Assembly (NCBI GenBank): GCA_005792865.1
Contig: SXQR01000110.1
Span: 1-9,832 of the forward strand
DNA: 9,832 nucleotides
Source of the DNA: Flavobacterium sp.
GTDB taxonomy: Bacteria > Bacteroidota > Bacteroidia > Flavobacteriales > Flavobacteriaceae
Reading direction: 5' to 3'
Below, in pieces: positions 6,190 through 9,832 of the stretch (the first letter of the stretch is position 1; every line of letters starts with the position of its first letter). The translations under genes and the position numbers were made by a program. Under the pieces are notes generated by a model, which saw only the letters and a program-made list of their open reading frames with translations, was not told the DNA's origin and made no database searches.

Positions 6190-6930
6190 ATGGGGTTTAT
6201 CAAAAGAATTTTTACCAAATCCCGTGCTCCAGAAGGCGGGATTTTTTTTACCGAGCTTTCGGAAATACTAGGCTTTGAACCCTTGAACCTGGATTTTTAC
6301 CGCAAGGCGTTCACGCACCGTTCGTCCAATAAGACCGACGTTTCGGGAAATCCGGTCAATTTTGAGCGCCTGGAATTCCTTGGCGATGCCATGTTGGGTT
6401 CGGTCATCGCGGCGCACCTGTTTTCAAAAGTGCCCGCCGGGGATGAAGGCTATCTCACCAAGATGCGTTCGAAAATCGTCAGCCGGGAACATTTGAACGA
6501 ACTCGGCCGCGACCTCAACCTCGCGCGCTTCATCGAGAGCAAGATTCCCCTGGCACATTTCGGCGAGAACATCCACGGAAATGTGTTCGAGGCGCTTATT
6601 GGCGCCATTTACCTGGACCGAGGCTATCTTTATTGCGAAAAGTTCATCCAAAAGCGCGTGATTATTCCGTATGTGGACATTACACGCCTGGAAGGAAAGG
6701 TCATCAGTTACAAATCGCTGCTGATCGAATGGTGTCAAAAGGGCAAGCGGAGTTTCCACTATGATGTTTTTGAGGACAATGGCATCGACGGCCAGCGATT
6801 TTACGGTGTGAGACTGAGCATTAATGACAAGGTCGTGGCCAAGGCACGCGCCACATCAAAGAAGAAGGCCGAAGAAAAGGCATCCCAACGCGCATATTTC
6901 GCATTTCAGGAGAAAATTAACAAAAAATAG
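6190..6930 (+). CDS. rnc: Ribonuclease III
   Basis: dsRNA endonuclease for rRNA and mRNA processing, 246 aa. The RNase III domain includes the signature NFERLEFLGDA (57-67), giving metal-site residues E59, E62 and D66. The second acidic motif reads HGNVFEALIGAIYLD, so E134 is present but the position of E. coli D114 is N131. A dsRNA-binding domain follows at about 172-242, with SYKSLLIEWCQ at its start and SKKKAEEKAS at its end. A longer TTG-initiated frame inside fabF (from 6133) is rejected. ATG 6190 lies 4 nt after the fabF stop and gives the natural N-terminus MGFIKRIF. The short gap implies co-transcription with fabF. Confidence 0.94.
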   Translation: MGFIKRIFTKSRAPEGGIFFTELSEILGFEPLNLDFYRKAFTHRSSNKTDVSGNPVNFERLEFLGDAMLGSVIAAHLFSKVPAGDEGYLTKMRSKIVSREHLNELGRDLNLARFIESKIPLAHFGENIHGNVFEALIGAIYLDRGYLYCEKFIQKRVIIPYVDITRLEGKVISYKSLLIEWCQKGKRSFHYDVFEDNGIDGQRFYGVRLSINDKVVAKARATSKKKAEEKASQRAYFAFQEKINKK

Positions 6931-7040
6931 CGGCGAATTGTAAAAACTACATCGATTGCGCTACGAAATCGCGACTTTACCTTGCTTTTTGATTAGCCCC
7001 ATTGCCGATTAAGCCTTATCTTTACGGCTCAATCGCGCTT

Positions 7041-7508
7041 ATGATCCACAAGCTTTCGGCACAGGATTTTGACGAACCCGAATATTCGCTCTTTGCGATC
7101 CATTCAGCGTTGGAGGATTACCATCTTGCTTATTGCATCAATCGCGAATTGTCCCTCAAACTGCGTAAAAATCCCGAGGCGCTCCTCATTTCGGCCAGAG
7201 CCGGAGAGGCCACATTTTCGCGTTTCACATTTTACAATGAGAAACAGGATACGGGCTGGGATTTGATCCAGAACAAACAGGAACTCGCCACGGCAGGTAT
7301 CGGCGATGGCTTTTTCAGCGGAATGGCCATGTCCTCGACTGCCTACCTCTTACCCGAATTTTCCAAAGTGGATTATTTCCTCAAAATCGAAAACCCGAAT
7401 GGCGGGATCCCGTCACTGACACAAAAACTCAAGAAGATTGACCGCGTAAGCGCCGCCTATGTAGTGGAACGCACGCGGATAAAATCCAAAAACCATTTAA
7501 TTTTTTAG
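7041..7508 (+). CDS. IPExxxVDY family protein, function unknown
   Basis: A 155-aa protein without signal peptide or membrane segment. It carries the family motif as LPEFSKVDY (104-112), with Leu in place of the leading Ile. FDEPEYSLFAIHSALEDYHLAY near the N-terminus also looks like this Bacteroidota-restricted family, as I remember it. No catalytic motif is recognisable. ATG 7041 (MIHKLSAQDF) is preferred over an upstream TTG at 7002, because the TTG adds 13 residues that do not look like the family. The 110-nt spacer after rnc has no clear promoter or terminator. Its stop lies 3 nt before the pyk ATG, which suggests tight co-expression with pyruvate kinase. Confidence 0.85.
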   Translation: MIHKLSAQDFDEPEYSLFAIHSALEDYHLAYCINRELSLKLRKNPEALLISARAGEATFSRFTFYNEKQDTGWDLIQNKQELATAGIGDGFFSGMAMSSTAYLLPEFSKVDYFLKIENPNGGIPSLTQKLKKIDRVSAAYVVERTRIKSKNHLIF

Positions 7509-7511
7509 TTA

Positions 7512-8942
7512 ATGCCAACTGCTAAAAAGACCAAGATCGTAGCCACGCTGGGCCCCGCCTGCAGCACGAGAGAAGTATTGAAAGAGATGATAGACGCGGG
7601 CGTGAATGTGTTCCGCGTCAATTTTTCCCACGCCGATTATGACGATGTCAAAAGCAAGATAGACCTGATCCGCGGGCTGAATGATGAATTCGGCTACACG
7701 ACCGCCATTCTCGCAGACCTTCAGGGCCCGAAGCTACGGGTCGGAGTAATGAAGGAAGACACGGTAGTGAGCGCGGGAGACATGATTACATTCACGACTG
7801 CCGAGGATATCCCCGGAACTGCGCAGAAGGTGTACATGAATTATAAGGAATTTCCTAAAGACGTCAATCCAGGAGAACGCATCCTGCTTGACGACGGTAA
7901 ACTCATCTTCGAGGTCGTCGATACAAACCGCACCACCGAAGTATTGGCACGCGTGGTGCAAGGTGGCCCGCTCAAGTCAAAAAAAGGCGTCAACCTGCCC
8001 AATACCAAGGTTTCCCTGCCCGCACTGACAAAAAAGGACATCAAGGACGCGATTTTCGCCATCAGCCAGAATGTGGATTGGATCGCGCTTTCCTTTGTCA
8101 GGACACCCAAAGACCTTGAGGAGCTGCAGGATCTCATCGCCAAGCATGCGAAACACAAAATTCCGATCGTCGCGAAAATCGAGAAACCCGAAGCGGTGGA
8201 AAACATCGATAAGATCGTGGCCTTTTGCGACGGATTGATGGTGGCCCGCGGTGACCTCGGCGTCGAAGTTCCGGCACACGAAGTTCCGCTCATCCAAAAG
8301 AAACTCGTCAATCGCGCCAAAACCGCCAGAATCCCTGTAATCATTGCCACTCAGATGATGGAGACGATGATCACGAGCCTTACGCCTACCCGCGCCGAGG
8401 TGAACGACGTCGCCAACTCCGTAATGGACGGCGCCGATGCGGTAATGCTTTCCGGCGAGACATCGGTAGGAAATTATCCTGTCCAGGTAATCGAGAAGAT
8501 GACACAGATCATCGAGGCCGTAGAGGATTCACCGCTGATCCAGGTTCCGCAAAACACGCCACAGGTCCGGACCAAGCGTTTCATCACGAAATCCATCTGC
8601 CACCACGCGGCCATGATGGCGAACGTGATCAAGGCAAAAGCGATCTGTACGCTGACCAACAGCGGTTATACGGCGTTCCAGATTTCGGCGTGGCGTCCTT
8701 CGGCACACATTCTCGTATTTACCAGTAACAGGCGTATCCTGACGCAGCTCAACCTGCTTTGGGGCGTCAAATCATTTTATTACGACAAGTTTGTATCGAC
8801 AGACGACACCGTCACAGACATCAACGACATCGCCAAACAGCACAAGTTTGTGGGTAAGGGCGACATGATCATCAACCTTGCGGCCATGCCGGTCGTGGAC
8901 AAGGGGATGGTGAACACGCTCAGGGTTTCGGAAATCGAGTAA
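7512..8942 (+). CDS. pyk: Pyruvate kinase
   Basis: Converts phosphoenolpyruvate and ADP to pyruvate and ATP, the last step of glycolysis. The 476-aa protein starts KTKIVATLGPAC and has VFRVNFSHA, with the PEP/ADP-site R35 and N37. The substrate loop ADLQGPKLRVG is followed by the B domain (about 75-170). The active-site signature IVAKIEKPEAVENID has the catalytic lysine at K222, with metal ligands in VARGDLGVEVP. ATQMMETMI and GADAVMLSGETSVGNYP are the usual C-terminal barrel motifs. A C-terminal allosteric-type domain follows. The length equals that of typical bacterial enzymes. It is the last gene of the acpP-to-pyk run and converges on dinB. Confidence 0.97.
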   Translation: MPTAKKTKIVATLGPACSTREVLKEMIDAGVNVFRVNFSHADYDDVKSKIDLIRGLNDEFGYTTAILADLQGPKLRVGVMKEDTVVSAGDMITFTTAEDIPGTAQKVYMNYKEFPKDVNPGERILLDDGKLIFEVVDTNRTTEVLARVVQGGPLKSKKGVNLPNTKVSLPALTKKDIKDAIFAISQNVDWIALSFVRTPKDLEELQDLIAKHAKHKIPIVAKIEKPEAVENIDKIVAFCDGLMVARGDLGVEVPAHEVPLIQKKLVNRAKTARIPVIIATQMMETMITSLTPTRAEVNDVANSVMDGADAVMLSGETSVGNYPVQVIEKMTQIIEAVEDSPLIQVPQNTPQVRTKRFITKSICHHAAMMANVIKAKAICTLTNSGYTAFQISAWRPSAHILVFTSNRRILTQLNLLWGVKSFYYDKFVSTDDTVTDINDIAKQHKFVGKGDMIINLAAMPVVDKGMVNTLRVSEIE

Positions 8943-9013
8943 TTTTTCGGGCATTTTATTACGGCAACTGCGCCTTTGGTTTGGCGTAAAATCTGCCAGG
9001 TGCCCCAAAACCG
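8943..9013. other. Convergent spacer between pyk and dinB
   Basis: 71 nt separate two converging genes. The only structure is a weak 6-bp hairpin, TGCGCC (8969-8974) with GGCGTA (8983-8988), around an 8-nt loop. No T-tract follows on either strand, so I cannot call a classical terminator. Confidence 0.4.
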
Positions 9014-9832
9014 TTAGAAATCAAACTTCAATTGGACCGCGATGGCCTTCTTGCTTTCAATGTTCAGGTTGCTCAAGGAAATCCCAAGCAGCCGCACGGA
9101 ATCACCCATCCTTTCCTGGTAAAGCAATTCGCGGACCGTCTCGAGGATCAAGCTTTTATCCGAAATGAAATACGGCAGCGTCTTGCTTCTCGTTTGCAAA
9201 GTAAAATCGCTGTACTTGATTTTAAGTGTCACCGTTTTACCCGCGACATCGTAACGCCGCAGCCGCCTGATGAGTTGTTCGGCAATCGCGTCGAGTTTTT
9301 CCAGCATGAAAATCTCCGAAGTCAGGTTTTCGTCAAAAGTGTGTTCGGCGGCGACGGATTTGGCGGTGCGCGATGGCTTGACCTCGCTTCGGTGAATGCC
9401 ACGGACGACCTCGTAGTAAAAAGCGCCCGATTTGCCAAAATGCTGCTCCAGGAACTCCAATGTCTTGGATCGAAGATCGGCGCCCGTAAATATCCCGAGC
9501 TGGTACATTCGCTCGGTGGTTACTTTTCCAACCCCGTAAAACCTGCGGATCGGCAAGCCTGAGAGAAATTCCTCGACTTCATCCGGGTTCACCGTCTTTT
9601 GCCCGTTGGGCTTGTTGACGTCCGACGCTACTTTCGCCACGAATTTGTTAATGGAGATGCCCGCGGAAGCCGTCAGTCCCGTCGCGGCAAAAATCCTCTC
9701 ACGGATTTCCCGGGCAATGGTACTCGCGCTCGGGATTCCCTTTTTATTGTGGGTCACGTCGAGGTAGGCCTCATCAAGTGAAAGCGGCTCAACCAAATCA
9801 GTGTATTCCTCGAAAATGGCCCTGATCTGTCC
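9014..9832 (-). CDS. dinB: DNA polymerase IV, Y family (3' part, truncated by window end)
   Basis: An error-prone translesion polymerase. The last 272 residues are visible and the frame stays open to the window edge, so the true start lies outside. The visible part opens with GQIRAIFEEYTDLVEPLSLDE, where the palm catalytic pair Asp-Glu sits in SLDEAYLD. The helix-hairpin-helix region RRFYGVGKVTTERMYQLGI follows, then the little-finger domain. The protein ends QLKFDF, which fits a C-terminal sliding-clamp-binding motif such as the one in E. coli Pol IV. An internal TTG at 9796 is not a real start. It is convergent with pyk. No LexA-type site can be judged because the promoter is outside. Confidence 0.93.
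   Translation of the reverse strand, partial: GQIRAIFEEYTDLVEPLSLDEAYLDVTHNKKGIPSASTIAREIRERIFAATGLTASAGISINKFVAKVASDVNKPNGQKTVNPDEVEEFLSGLPIRRFYGVGKVTTERMYQLGIFTGADLRSKTLEFLEQHFGKSGAFYYEVVRGIHRSEVKPSRTAKSVAAEHTFDENLTSEIFMLEKLDAIAEQLIRRLRRYDVAGKTVTLKIKYSDFTLQTRSKTLPYFISDKSLILETVRELLYQERMGDSVRLLGISLSNLNIESKKAIAVQLKFDF

Noticed and set aside
6989..7024. Possible promoter before the IPExxxVDY gene (TTG, then TATCTTTA)
   Set aside because: The -7 box misses the final G and the spacer is 25 nt, outside the usual 17-23, so it is not strong enough to list.
8969..8988. Hairpin between pyk and dinB as a bidirectional terminator
   Set aside because: The stem is only 6 bp with one G:U pair, and neither side has a T-tract.
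9032..9562. 176-codon + strand open frame opposite dinB
   Set aside because: It is antisense to a clear DinB with conserved motifs, with no recognisable domain or promoter.

Overview
The window looks like chromosomal core DNA of a Bacteroidota member, most likely order Flavobacteriales. Four observations point there: the long-form PurF, a small protein of the Bacteroidota-restricted IPExxxVDY family, the gene order acpP-fabF-rnc-(IPExxxVDY)-pyk, and promoters that fit the TTG / TAnnTTTG consensus of that phylum. Starts are preceded by A/T-rich leaders with no Shine-Dalgarno sequence, also as expected. Coding DNA is noticeably GC-rich for a flavobacterium, while the spacers are AT-rich. I see no mobile element, CRISPR array, tRNA or rRNA, and no obvious foreign island.

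Layout. 1-35 is the tail of a + strand gene (possibly an Fe/Mn superoxide dismutase), followed by an intrinsic terminator. 114-273 holds a terminator for the minus-strand genes and a possible small-RNA promoter. 274-4387 is a minus-strand block. Its transcription order is purN (4387) -> rnhA (ATGA overlap) -> PfkB-family kinase (own promoter and own terminator) -> purF (own -7 box, followed by a leader made of seven tandem heptamers). 4388-4547 is the divergent spacer carrying a good acpP promoter. 4548-8942 is a + strand operon-like run: acpP, a structured 147-nt spacer, fabF, rnc (4-nt gap), the IPExxxVDY protein, and pyk (3-nt gap). 9014-9832 is the 3' part of dinB on the minus strand, convergent with pyk and running off the window.

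Functionally, purF and purN carry out steps 1 and 3 of de novo purine synthesis. AcpP and FabF form the carrier and elongation core of fatty-acid synthesis. RnhA and Rnc are RNA:DNA-hybrid and dsRNA nucleases, Pyk is the last glycolytic step, and DinB is a translesion polymerase. The items most worth a second look are non-coding: the heptamer array that appears to make up nearly the whole purF leader, and the mutually exclusive hairpins between acpP and fabF. Among proteins, the notable ones are the Asp-to-Asn change in the RNase III metal site, the long PurF without the Fe-S CxxC, and the uncharacterised IPExxxVDY protein next to pyk. No clearly new multi-gene system is visible.
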